DNA of 39,788 nucleotides from Candidatus Calescibacteriota bacterium (lineage in GTDB: Bacteria; CAIJMQ01; JAADFP01), in the NCBI GenBank assembly GCA_021162785.1, contig JAGGYA010000003.1:1-39788 (forward strand), read 5' to 3'. The stretch's first letter is position 1. Every line of letters starts with the position of its first letter. A model generated the notes under the pieces. That model had not been told where the DNA came from. It saw only the letters and a list, made by a program, of their open reading frames with translations, and made no database searches. The translations under genes and the position numbers were made by a program. Below are positions 14,393-21,781 of the stretch, piece after piece.

Positions 14393-16284
14393 GGAAATTC
14401 CATACTCACTACCTATTCACAGGGGTAGTAAGTGGGGCTATTTCTGTTCTGATTATTCTTTTACTCTTTTTTAAGACTGGATTGAATTACTTTTCTAATA
14501 ACTATTTAGACCTCCTTTTTAATCTAAAACCTGAGGAGAAAACAAAAGAAATAGTAATAATAGAGATTGATGAAGAGAGTCTGAAACTCTTAGGAGAGAA
14601 ATGGCCACTCCCAAGAAAACATTATGGTGAACTTTTGCATATCCTTAAGGAAGCAGGAGTTAAAGCAGTGGGATTTGATATTTTATTTATTGACAAAAGC
14701 GACGAAAAAAACGATAAACTTTTTGCTTCATCCCTTTCCTTACTCCCAGTAGTTCTTGCAGGTAAACTGGAAAAAGAAGTTAAGAAAGAAGGGAATCTTG
14801 TATTAGAGAAAACCAAATTTGTTCTACCTTACACTCCTTTTTTAGAGCAAGCGGACTGGGGATTAGTAAATTTACCCATCGATAATGATGGAAAAATCAG
14901 GAGAGTCCAATTTTATAAAGAATTCAATAATCAATTGCTTCCTATTTTTGCTTTAGTGCTTTCTCAAAAATCGGGTGTAAAAATTTCTCCAGAAAAAGAA
15001 TCTCCTCTTATCAATTTTTCTGGGAGGAGAGGCACTTTTCCTTCCATTTCCTTAGTGCATGTATTAGGGAAGAAAATAGAATTAAGCAGTTTAAAGGATA
15101 AAATAATCCTTGTAGGAGCAACCTTACCTGAACTTCATGATTTCTTCCCCATACCTTTTAAAGGAGAATACCTGCCAGGTGTAGAAGTTCAGGCAAACAT
15201 ACTTCATAATCTTCTCCAGGGAAACTTTTTGAAAGAGTCGCCTTGGAAATTATCATTCATCCTTCTTATCTTATTTTCCATAATAGGCTGTATTTTGGCT
15301 CTTTTTGTAAGCACTCCCCTTGCCCTATTTTCTCTCTTGATTTTATCATTGGTTTTATTTTTCCCTTCTCTCTTTCTATTCTTAGAGAAAAATTATTTTT
15401 GGGATATCTCCCTTCCACTGCTTCCCTGTTATTTCACTTTTACCCTTACTTCACTTTCTTTAAAGATGAGAATTGTCACTTCACCCTGGATTGGAAAATA
15501 TCGGGTGGTGGAGGAGTTAGGGCGGGGAGGTATGGCTATAGTTTATAGAGCATGTAGACGGGGTAGAAAAGGTTTTGTGGCATTAAAGGTTCTGCAAAAG
15601 AACCTTGCAGAAGACCCTGCTTTTGTCAAAAGATTTCATCGAGAAGCAGAAGCTATGAAAACTCTACATCATCCCAATATCGTGTGTATTTTGGATGTGG
15701 GTAAAGATGAGGACAATCACTTTTTAGTAATGGAATTTTTAAAGGGTAAGGGTTTAGATGACTATTTACGCGAAAAAGGTATGCTTTCAGAAGAGGAATC
15801 TTTAAACATTGCCTTGCAGATTGCCCAGGGATTAAAACATGCACATGATAAAGGGATCATTCATCGTGATCTTAAGCCAGGGAATATCATCCTTACTCCT
15901 CAAGGGGCAAAAATTGTAGACTTTGGGTTGGCCAAAGACCTTTCCAGTGAAGCTACCAAACTTACCACTACAGGAACTATAATGGGTACACCGGAATATA
16001 TGGCCCCAGAACAATTCCGAGGAGAAGAAGCAGATCCACGAGCTGATATTTATGCATTAGGAGTGGTTCTTTATGAAATGCTTACAGGTATTCCACCTTT
16101 TACTGGGGAAAGTATTGGAGAAATAATGAATAAACATCTGTGGGAGCAACCAGATTTTTCGGGAATAAACAAGAAAATTGCGAAAGTTTTGAGTAAAATG
16201 TTAGCAAAGGGAAAGGAGGAAAGATACAAGAGTATGGAGGAGGTGATAGAGGAGTTAGAGAGGGTGAAAGGGGGGGATAGATGA
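14389..16284 (+). CDS. CHASE2-domain transmembrane serine/threonine protein kinase
   Basis: The 631-aa protein has an N-terminal membrane helix (about 10-30) and an extracytoplasmic CHASE2 sensor (about 35-275, with KEIVIIEIDEESL, GVKAVGFDILF and KDKIILVGAT). Three hydrophobic segments follow (about 286-358). The cytoplasmic Hanks-type kinase spans about 371-628 with GRGGMAIVY (379-387), VALK with Lys400, Glu419, HRDLKPGN (492-499), DFG (511-513) and APE (539-541). All catalytic residues are present. It would sense a periplasmic signal and phosphorylate Ser/Thr targets. FecR and CHASE2 proteins are often neighbours, and an FHA domain protein follows with a 4-base overlap, a likely phosphothreonine reader for this kinase. 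Confidence 0.95.
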   Translation: MRKFHTHYLFTGVVSGAISVLIILLLFFKTGLNYFSNNYLDLLFNLKPEEKTKEIVIIEIDEESLKLLGEKWPLPRKHYGELLHILKEAGVKAVGFDILFIDKSDEKNDKLFASSLSLLPVVLAGKLEKEVKKEGNLVLEKTKFVLPYTPFLEQADWGLVNLPIDNDGKIRRVQFYKEFNNQLLPIFALVLSQKSGVKISPEKESPLINFSGRRGTFPSISLVHVLGKKIELSSLKDKIILVGATLPELHDFFPIPFKGEYLPGVEVQANILHNLLQGNFLKESPWKLSFILLILFSIIGCILALFVSTPLALFSLLILSLVLFFPSLFLFLEKNYFWDISLPLLPCYFTFTLTSLSLKMRIVTSPWIGKYRVVEELGRGGMAIVYRACRRGRKGFVALKVLQKNLAEDPAFVKRFHREAEAMKTLHHPNIVCILDVGKDEDNHFLVMEFLKGKGLDDYLREKGMLSEEESLNIALQIAQGLKHAHDKGIIHRDLKPGNIILTPQGAKIVDFGLAKDLSSEATKLTTTGTIMGTPEYMAPEQFRGEEADPRADIYALGVVLYEMLTGIPPFTGESIGEIMNKHLWEQPDFSGINKKIAKVLSKMLAKGKEERYKSMEEVIEELERVKGGDR

Positions 16285-17816
16285 AACTCTTTATAAGATC
16301 TCCGGGTGGGGAATTAAAAGAGATAGAATTGGAAAGAAAGGGATATATAGTGGGAAGAGCCAAGGAGTGTGATATCGTAATTCCTGATCCAAGGGTTTCT
16401 TCCCGTCATTTTTTTCTTACACCCAGAGGGGCGGAATGGTGGGTAAGAGATTTAGGCTCTACTAATGGGACCTTTTTAAACGGAAGGAAAATTAGTGTTT
16501 CAAAGATTGCTGAGGGTGATACCCTACGGGTGGGACAAACGCTAATTACTGTGGGAAAGAAAGAATCAAAAGAAATTAATCGGTCACTTGCTCTTCAAAC
16601 CACACGAATGGAGGCTCTTTTAGCACCACCATCCAGTTTAGATGAAGCAATGAGATTACATCGACATTTAGAAATTCTCTGCAAAGTAAGTAAAGTACTC
16701 CATTCTGTTCAGACACTGGAGGAAGCTTTAGAAAAAACCTTAGATTTGATTTTCCAAGTCTTGAAAGCAGATCGAGGGGTGATTTTCTTAAAGGAAGATG
16801 AAGGGTTTAAAAAAGTGGCTGAAAGGAGGGGTGAAGATGATAAATCTCCCTTGAGAATTAGTTTTACCATAGTGGAGGAAGTTTTTAAAAAGGGAGAGTC
16901 AGTGATTACTTCAGACGCCATGCAGGATGAAAGATTCCGGAATAGAAAAAGTGTAATTTCTTCTCATATCCATTCAGCAATGTGTGTCCCTCTTGTGGGA
17001 AAGGAAAATATTCTGGGAGTGATTTATACAGATACTTTACTATCCAAAGGAGTTTTCAAAAGTGAAGATCTCGAACTACTCACTATCATAGGACACCAGG
17101 CAGGTATGGCTATTGAAAATGCACGATTATATGAGGAGAATCTTAAAAAGGAACGTCTGGCAGGTATAGGGATGGCAGTAGCTGGGATGGCACATTATGT
17201 AAAAAATATTATTCAGGGGATAAAAGGAGGCGAAACCTTAGTTGATCTGGGTATAACTCAAAAGAAACCTCTATTGCTGGAAAGAGGATGGGATGTGGTT
17301 AAAAAAGCTTTGGGGAAAGTTGAAGATTTAGTTCTCAATATGCTGACATATTCCAAAGAGAGGGAACCAATAAAAACCCCGGTTTTACTCAATGAATTAT
17401 TAGAAGAAGTAAGGCAACTTTTCAGTGAAAGAGCAAAAGAAAGGGGGATTATCCTTAAAGGAGTTTATGATCCTGAAGTTAAGACAATGATGGTAGATCC
17501 CATGGGCATTCATAGAGCACTAACAAATCTCATTATTAATGCAATAGATGCAATAGGAGAAAATGGCGAAATAGTTATTTCTTCCCAGAAAATTGAGGAG
17601 GGTGTTGAAATACGGGTGAAAGATAATGGAAGAGGGATTCCGCCTGAGATATTACCCCATCTTTTCACACCCTTCACCTCAGGTAAAGGAATGGAAGGGA
17701 CGGGTTTGGGGCTTGCTGTTACCAAGAAAATTGTGGATGAACATAAAGGGGAAATTAGGGTGGAATCGGAGGTGGGTAAAGGAACCACCTTTATTATCTC
17801 TTTACCCGCCCAGTGA
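16281..17816 (+). CDS. FHA-GAF sensor histidine kinase
   Basis: The 511-aa soluble protein has an FHA domain (about 5-92; GR at 25-26, SRH at 41-43, NGT at 62-64), which binds phosphothreonine. A GAF domain follows (about 130-285), then a phospho-acceptor helix with AGMAHYVKNIIQGIKGG (His305). The ATPase domain (about 365-509) has NLIINAIDA, DNGRG, a G2-like region and GTGLGL. The H-box differs from the common HExRNP form but resembles those of other FHA/GAF-linked kinases. It has no receiver partner in the operon. Its start overlaps the CHASE2 kinase as ATGA, so the Ser/Thr kinase and this kinase are made together. The natural inference is that Ser/Thr phosphorylation recruits or regulates it. 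Confidence 0.93.
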   Translation: MKLFIRSPGGELKEIELERKGYIVGRAKECDIVIPDPRVSSRHFFLTPRGAEWWVRDLGSTNGTFLNGRKISVSKIAEGDTLRVGQTLITVGKKESKEINRSLALQTTRMEALLAPPSSLDEAMRLHRHLEILCKVSKVLHSVQTLEEALEKTLDLIFQVLKADRGVIFLKEDEGFKKVAERRGEDDKSPLRISFTIVEEVFKKGESVITSDAMQDERFRNRKSVISSHIHSAMCVPLVGKENILGVIYTDTLLSKGVFKSEDLELLTIIGHQAGMAIENARLYEENLKKERLAGIGMAVAGMAHYVKNIIQGIKGGETLVDLGITQKKPLLLERGWDVVKKALGKVEDLVLNMLTYSKEREPIKTPVLLNELLEEVRQLFSERAKERGIILKGVYDPEVKTMMVDPMGIHRALTNLIINAIDAIGENGEIVISSQKIEEGVEIRVKDNGRGIPPEILPHLFTPFTSGKGMEGTGLGLAVTKKIVDEHKGEIRVESEVGKGTTFIISLPAQ

Positions 17817-18703
17817 AGATACTTCTCTTAAAAAGTGGCACGCTGGGGGATATTGTTTTACTCTTCCCCATACTCAATTCTTTAAAAGAAAAAGGTATTC
17901 AAACTACCTTAATGATAAGGAGAGAATTTATTCCTCTCATAAATACGCTTAATCTTGCTTCTCTGACCCTACCCTTAGATACTCCAGAGACTTTATTTCT
18001 CTATTTGAATCATCAATTTCCATCTTCTTGGGAGAGATTTTTCAGGTCTCACGATTGGGTAATCTCCTTTTCCTTAGGAAAAGCAGAAGAGAGACTTAGT
18101 GCCCTCTTGGGTGAGAAACTTGTGAAAATACCTTTGAAAGAACAAGAAAATACTCATGTTTTGGATTTTTATACCAGAACCTTTAATAAAATTTTAAATG
18201 GATTTTCACCCACTTTTCCAGATTTATGGGAAAAGGGAGATTACTTAATCATGCATCCGGGAAGTGGTAGCAAACACAAGAGATGGCCTAAGGAATATTT
18301 CCAAGAATTATATAAAATTTTATCCTTTCCAACAAAAATTCTTTTAGGAGAAGCAGAGAGGGAGGAAAAAAATGAGTGGGAAAAATTGGGAGAAGTGATT
18401 TTTCATCCTCCTTATCCCCAGCTTATTAACCTACTTGTAAACTCACGCCTATACATAGGGAACGATTCTGGTGTAACACATCTTTCTGCTTTCTTGGGTG
18501 TTCCTACTTTAGCAATTTTTGGTCCTACTTCCCCCTTTCACTGGGGACCAAAGGGTAAAAGGGTAAGAATTATTTACTCCAATTTCCCCTGTTCTCCCTG
18601 TAAGAATTATTGTGAAACCAGAGAATGTCTATTTTCTCTAAGGCCTGAAAGGATTGCTGAAGAAGTAAAGATATTATGGAAGGTTAAAGTTTATCTTTTT
18701 TAA
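17813..18703 (+). CDS. Glycosyltransferase family 9 (heptosyltransferase-like)
   Basis: This 296-aa protein matches ADP-heptose:LPS heptosyltransferases (GT9). It has the N-terminal SGTLGDIVLLFPIL, HPGSGSKHKRWPKEYF, and the C-terminal donor-binding segment YIGNDSGVTHLSAFLGVPTLAIFGPT followed by a cysteine-containing segment, CSPCKNYCETREC. It implies lipopolysaccharide-like core synthesis and thus an outer membrane. It starts at GTG 17813, overlapping the histidine kinase stop as GTGA, and so is coupled to the signalling operon. The length is slightly below the usual 320-350 aa but no domain is missing. It overlaps leuD tail-to-tail by 20 bases. Confidence 0.9.
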   Translation: MKILLLKSGTLGDIVLLFPILNSLKEKGIQTTLMIRREFIPLINTLNLASLTLPLDTPETLFLYLNHQFPSSWERFFRSHDWVISFSLGKAEERLSALLGEKLVKIPLKEQENTHVLDFYTRTFNKILNGFSPTFPDLWEKGDYLIMHPGSGSKHKRWPKEYFQELYKILSFPTKILLGEAEREEKNEWEKLGEVIFHPPYPQLINLLVNSRLYIGNDSGVTHLSAFLGVPTLAIFGPTSPFHWGPKGKRVRIIYSNFPCSPCKNYCETRECLFSLRPERIAEEVKILWKVKVYLF

Positions 18704-19187
18704 ATTTTTTCTTATACCATTCTATTAATCCGCCACATGAAATTATTTCTCGCAAAAATTCAGGGAAAGGCTCAACATAAACTGTAAAATTCTTTGTAAG
18801 ATTTACAACTACTCCCTTCTCCAAATCTATTTCCAGCCAATCTCCTTCCTCTGTTGAAGAAGAAATTTGTGGGGAGACGATAACGGGAAGCCCCACATTT
18901 ATTGAATTTCTGAGAAATATACGAGCAAAAGAAGCTGCAATCACTGCTGAAATTCCACATCCTTTAATAGCAAGTGGTGCATGCTCTCTGGAGGAACCGC
19001 ACCCAAAGTTTTCTCCAGCCACAATAATGTCTCCAAGGCTAACTTTCTTGTGGAATTCCGGAATTATACCTTCCAAGCAGTGATAAGAAAGTTCTTTTAA
19101 ATCGGTAGTTACGAGGTATCGTGCAGGAATTATAACATCAGTGTCAATATTATCTCCCAATTTATGAACTCGACCTTTTATAATCAT
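18684..19187 (-). CDS. leuD: 3-isopropylmalate dehydratase small subunit (LeuD/HacB type)
   Basis: The small swivelling subunit pairs with LeuC to isomerise 2- to 3-isopropylmalate in leucine synthesis; related archaeal-type forms act on homoaconitate or citramalate-derived substrates. The 167-aa protein is of the short type and contains [29 protein letters not shown], and [17 protein letters not shown], all diagnostic. The ATG at 19187 is preceded by GAGAGGA. It stands alone: leuC and other leu genes are absent from this window, so the large subunit must be encoded elsewhere. Its tail overlaps the GT9 gene by 20 bases. Confidence 0.93.
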   Translation of the reverse strand: MIIKGRVHKLGDNIDTDVIIPARYLVTTDLKELSYHCLEGIIPEFHKKVSLGDIIVAGENFGCGSSREHAPLAIKGCGISAVIAASFARIFLRNSINVGLPVIVSPQISSSTEEGDWLEIDLEKGVVVNLTKNFTVYVEPFPEFLREIISCGGLIEWYKKKFKKDKL

Positions 19188-19252
19188 TCCTCTCTAAAAT
19201 AATAAATCCTTTTCTTTTAATCAAGGGTTAAATTTTTCTTTAAGATGCTTTC

Positions 19253-19261
19253 TGGTAAAAT
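19253..19261 (+). promoter_or_regulatory. Possible extended -10 promoter for tRNA-Ser(CGA)
   Basis: TGGTAAAAT (TG at 19253-19254, TAAAAT at 19256-19261) has the form of an extended -10 element. It lies seven bases before the first base of the tRNA, and no good -35 box is seen. The second tRNA-Ser has the same ten bases, TGGTAAAATT, upstream. Confidence 0.4.
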
Positions 19262-19268
19262 TTTTAGC

Positions 19269-19358
19269 GGAGAGGTGGCTGAGTGGCCGAAAGCGCCCCG
19301 CTCGAAACGGGGTTTCCGACGAAGAGTCGGAACGTGGGTTCGAATCCCACCCTCTCCG
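19269..19358 (+). tRNA. tRNA-Ser (anticodon CGA)
   Basis: The acceptor stem GGAGAGG (19269-19275) pairs with CCTCTCC (19351-19357), with discriminator G. The anticodon stem CCCCG/CGGGG encloses a loop with CGA at 19303-19305. The long variable arm (TCCGAC...GTCGGA) is characteristic of tRNA-Ser. CCA is not encoded. Its 3' half is identical to that of the tRNA-Ser at 21352-21441. Confidence 0.95.
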
Positions 19359-19362
19359 CTAT
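19313..19362 (+). repeat. 50-base direct repeat shared by the two tRNA-Ser genes, copy 1
   Basis: Fifty bases covering the variable arm, T-arm, acceptor 3' strand and four bases beyond the gene are identical to 21396-21445. The most likely cause is tRNA gene duplication or conversion rather than an integration site. Confidence 0.85.
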
Positions 19363-19363
19363 A

Positions 19364-19675
19364 ATGAAAATCAAAGAGATACGAGAAACCTGGATACATA
19401 CACATTTCCTGACGGATGGAGAAAGATTATCCGTTTATGAGACCAAAAGAATTAAAAGAGAAATGGAAGATTTCTTACGCAAATTAGGAATAGTTTTTGG
19501 AATCCATTTTCGCCATTTTCCTTCAGAAAAGGGTATAAGGATAGTCCTTGAGTGCAGACCATTTCCAGAAGTGTTAGAAAAAATTAAAAAGAAATTGAGT
19601 CAATTATTGGAACCTATACCTTCATCTCAGTATGAAACTAAGGTGAAAGTAAGAGATGAGTGTAAAGAGAGATAG
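19364..19675 (+). CDS. Small hypothetical protein
   Basis: The 103-aa product, starting MKIKEIRETW, shows an alternating helix/strand pattern (EMEDFLRKLGIVFGIHF, IRIVLECRPFPEVLEKIKKKLSQL). This suggests a small alpha/beta fold, but no family is recognised. I place the start at ATG 19364, because the upstream part of the open frame is simply the tRNA-Ser gene read in frame. The ATG is five bases after the tRNA and has no ribosome site of its own. It overlaps the downstream B12-type radical SAM gene by 20 bases, so the two are probably functionally linked. Confidence 0.65.
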   Translation: MKIKEIRETWIHTHFLTDGERLSVYETKRIKREMEDFLRKLGIVFGIHFRHFPSEKGIRIVLECRPFPEVLEKIKKKLSQLLEPIPSSQYETKVKVRDECKER

Positions 19676-21326
19676 ACCGATTTTTCTGGTTTCGTATGCA
19701 GGTTATCCCTTTTCTCCTACAAATTTTTTACCGGATAATGGCCTTGCCAATCTTGCGGGGGCATTAATTGAAGAGGGTTATAGAGTAAAGATATTTGACT
19801 ACAATTTACCCCAGATTATCCGGAGACTCTATCCCCATCGATTTTCTAAAAAGATTGAACCATTATTGAAACGGATTTTAGAAGGTGGAAAGGTAGGGTT
19901 GAAAGAAGGGTGGAGATTGATGAGATGGGAGAAAATTCTACGTGCCCATTGGGAAAGAGAAGTGGAAAGAATGGCTCGTGAATTTTGTGGACTCCTTGAG
20001 AAAGAAAATCCTTTATTTGTAGGATTTAAACTTTGGAATGGTGATGGATTTAAGGGTTCAGTGACTTTTGCTCGAACCATAAAGAAATATCTCCCTCATC
20101 TACCCGTTCTGGGAGGAGGACCCCATGTGGATATATTCCGGGAATATATTTTAAAATTCTATCCATACTTTGACATTTTGGTTTATGGAGAGGGAGAAAA
20201 GACCATTGTTAAATTGGCTGATTTCTTTTCTGGGAAAGGCAGATTACTGGATATACCTAATTTGATCTTCAAAGAAGGTAATCAACTCATCACTACTGCT
20301 GTGGAATGGATCAAAGACTTAGACGACCTTCCCTTCCCAGTATATGATCCCGAGATATATCCGGTTATGGAAGGGAACTGCCAAAAGATAAAAATGTTTG
20401 TTATAGATGAAAGCAGGGGTTGCAATAATTCTTGTCATTTTTGTATTCATCCTGTAAAAAGTGGTAGGCTTAGATTAAAATCTCCGGAAAGAATAGTTGA
20501 GGAAATAAAAAGGTTGAAAGAAAAATTCGGAACAAAAATTTTTCGATATGCTGGCTCTTCCACGCCTACTAAGGTTTTAAGGAATATTGCCGAAGCTATA
20601 ATTAGAAACAATTTAAATATTGAATACACCACATTTGGCCATGTGAGGGGTGGTAATTCCGAAGATTTTAAAAAACTGAAAGAGTCGGGTTGCTACGCTA
20701 TATTTTTTGGGATTGAATCTGGCAGTCAGAAAATATTAGACCACACTATGAATAAAAGGGTGAGTGTGGAGAAGATAAAATATTCTTTAAAAAGTGCCAA
20801 GGATGCAGGTATATTTGTGGCAGGAAGCTTGATATATCCCACCCCAATGGATGATGAAGAAACAATGAAGGAAACCTTAGAATTGCTTGAAGAAGTGAGA
20901 CCCCATTCTACTCCGGTTCAATTTCCCCTTTTAACTCCTCAAACTACCTGGGGGAAAAATCCGGAGAAATTTGGCTTTAAATTGACTTGCTCTTATGAGA
21001 AATTTTTAAAGATAGGATTGGAGTACAAAGTAAAATTTTTGTTTCCTCCCCAGTTTTGGGTCCCTTTTCCTTATTTGATAGGCGGGAAACCCTTTAAGGT
21101 ATATATGAAAGACTTAGCAGAGTTTGAAAATGAAATAGAAAAACTAAATATTCTCACCACTATTTCAGATGAAATGGCTCTTCTTGCCAAGTATAGTGGT
21201 TTATCCCCAAGAGAATATCGGGATACATACCGTGATTTGGCTTTGCTGGGAAGGTCCGAGGAGATAGAAGAAAAATTTGTCAGAAAGGTGAATGAAAATT
21301 TAAGCAGGGATGAAAAAAGAAGGTAA
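19656..21326 (+). CDS. B12-binding-domain radical SAM protein
   Basis: The 556-aa protein has an N-terminal Rossmann region of the cobalamin-binding type (about 1-190; FLPDNGLANLAGALIEEGY, GGGPHVDIF). A radical SAM barrel follows with the cluster motif CNNSCHFC (CX3CX2C), preceded by DESRG. Later barrel elements include YAIFFGIESGSQKIL and a helical C-terminus. This class (as in BchE-like and P-methylase-like enzymes) methylates or rearranges unactivated carbons, often in lipids or cofactors. The substrate is not deducible. It overlaps the small gene upstream by 20 bases. A second enzyme of the same architecture is at 32152-33597. Confidence 0.88.
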   Translation: MSVKRDRPIFLVSYAGYPFSPTNFLPDNGLANLAGALIEEGYRVKIFDYNLPQIIRRLYPHRFSKKIEPLLKRILEGGKVGLKEGWRLMRWEKILRAHWEREVERMAREFCGLLEKENPLFVGFKLWNGDGFKGSVTFARTIKKYLPHLPVLGGGPHVDIFREYILKFYPYFDILVYGEGEKTIVKLADFFSGKGRLLDIPNLIFKEGNQLITTAVEWIKDLDDLPFPVYDPEIYPVMEGNCQKIKMFVIDESRGCNNSCHFCIHPVKSGRLRLKSPERIVEEIKRLKEKFGTKIFRYAGSSTPTKVLRNIAEAIIRNNLNIEYTTFGHVRGGNSEDFKKLKESGCYAIFFGIESGSQKILDHTMNKRVSVEKIKYSLKSAKDAGIFVAGSLIYPTPMDDEETMKETLELLEEVRPHSTPVQFPLLTPQTTWGKNPEKFGFKLTCSYEKFLKIGLEYKVKFLFPPQFWVPFPYLIGGKPFKVYMKDLAEFENEIEKLNILTTISDEMALLAKYSGLSPREYRDTYRDLALLGRSEEIEEKFVRKVNENLSRDEKRR

Positions 21327-21330
21327 AATT

Positions 21331-21339
21331 TGGTAAAAT
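21331..21339 (+). promoter_or_regulatory. Possible extended -10 promoter for tRNA-Ser(GCT)
   Basis: TGGTAAAAT (21331-21339) repeats the extended -10 form found before the other tRNA-Ser, 12 bases before this tRNA. It lies just after the radical SAM stop codon. No convincing -35 box is present. Confidence 0.35.
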
Positions 21340-21351
21340 TAGGTTGAAAAA

Positions 21352-21441
21352 GGAGAGGTGGCCGAGTGGCTTAAGGCGGCGCCCTGCTAAGGCGTTTTCC
21401 GACGAAGAGTCGGAACGTGGGTTCGAATCCCACCCTCTCCG
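21352..21441 (+). tRNA. tRNA-Ser (anticodon GCT)
   Basis: The acceptor stem GGAGAGG (21352-21358) pairs with CCTCTCC (21434-21440), discriminator G. The anticodon loop CTGCTAA, with GCT at 21386-21388, sits on stem GCGCC/GGCGT. The long variable arm is again typical of serine tRNA. CCA is not encoded. It decodes AGC/AGT codons. Confidence 0.95.
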
Positions 21442-21445
21442 CTAT
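21396..21445 (+). repeat. 50-base direct repeat shared by the two tRNA-Ser genes, copy 2
   Basis: Identical to 19313-19362. Identity ends abruptly in the anticodon arm on one side and four bases past the tRNA on the other. Confidence 0.85.
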
Positions 21446-21472
21446 TTTACGGAGATACTTAAAATGATTTGT

Positions 21473-21762
21473 GGCTCCGGTGGCCGTGCTACACGGGGAG
21501 GTAGCGGTGCCCTGTACCTGCAATCCGCTATAGCAGGGTGGAATTCCTCTCCCGAGGCTGGTTCTTTCTTCAGAAACGGCCTGGATAAGGGATGTTGAAG
21601 GCTGGATCCTGTGCACTGAAGGGCTACGAACCCCGCCAGGCCCGGAAGGGAGCAACGGTAAGTAGTTCCTTCAGGTGCTGCAGGGTAGTCTGGCTGGAGT
21701 CACCTGTCCGGGTACGCCTGGGGGAAGAGGTCGACGGAGAGGTGCACGGCCACCGGATCCCT
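21473..21762 (+). ncRNA. ffs: Signal recognition particle RNA, long bacterial form with Alu domain
   Basis: The 5' sequence TCCGGTGGCCGTGC (21476-21489) is perfectly complementary to GCACGGCCACCGGA (21744-21757), closing a rod-like RNA of about 290 nucleotides. The 5' part holds the Alu-domain landmarks GGGGAGGTAGCGG and CCTGCAATCCGCTATAGC. The apical S-domain has CCCGGAAGGG (GGAA tetraloop at 21644-21647) and the flanking AGCAACGG, where Ffh binds. This is the large Alu-containing type, not the short 4.5S RNA. It sits between tRNA-Ser and dnaX, a common arrangement. Exact ends are approximate. Confidence 0.93.
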
Positions 21763-21781
21763 GAATAAAGTCTTTTGAAGA

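Noticed and set aside
19283-19363. In-frame extension of the small gene through tRNA-Ser
   Set aside because: These codons are simply the tRNA gene read in frame; the first start after it is ATG 19364.
19313-21445. The 50-base tRNA-Ser repeat as attachment sites of an integrated element
   Set aside because: Both copies are complete tRNAs with different anticodons and no integrase lies between them.
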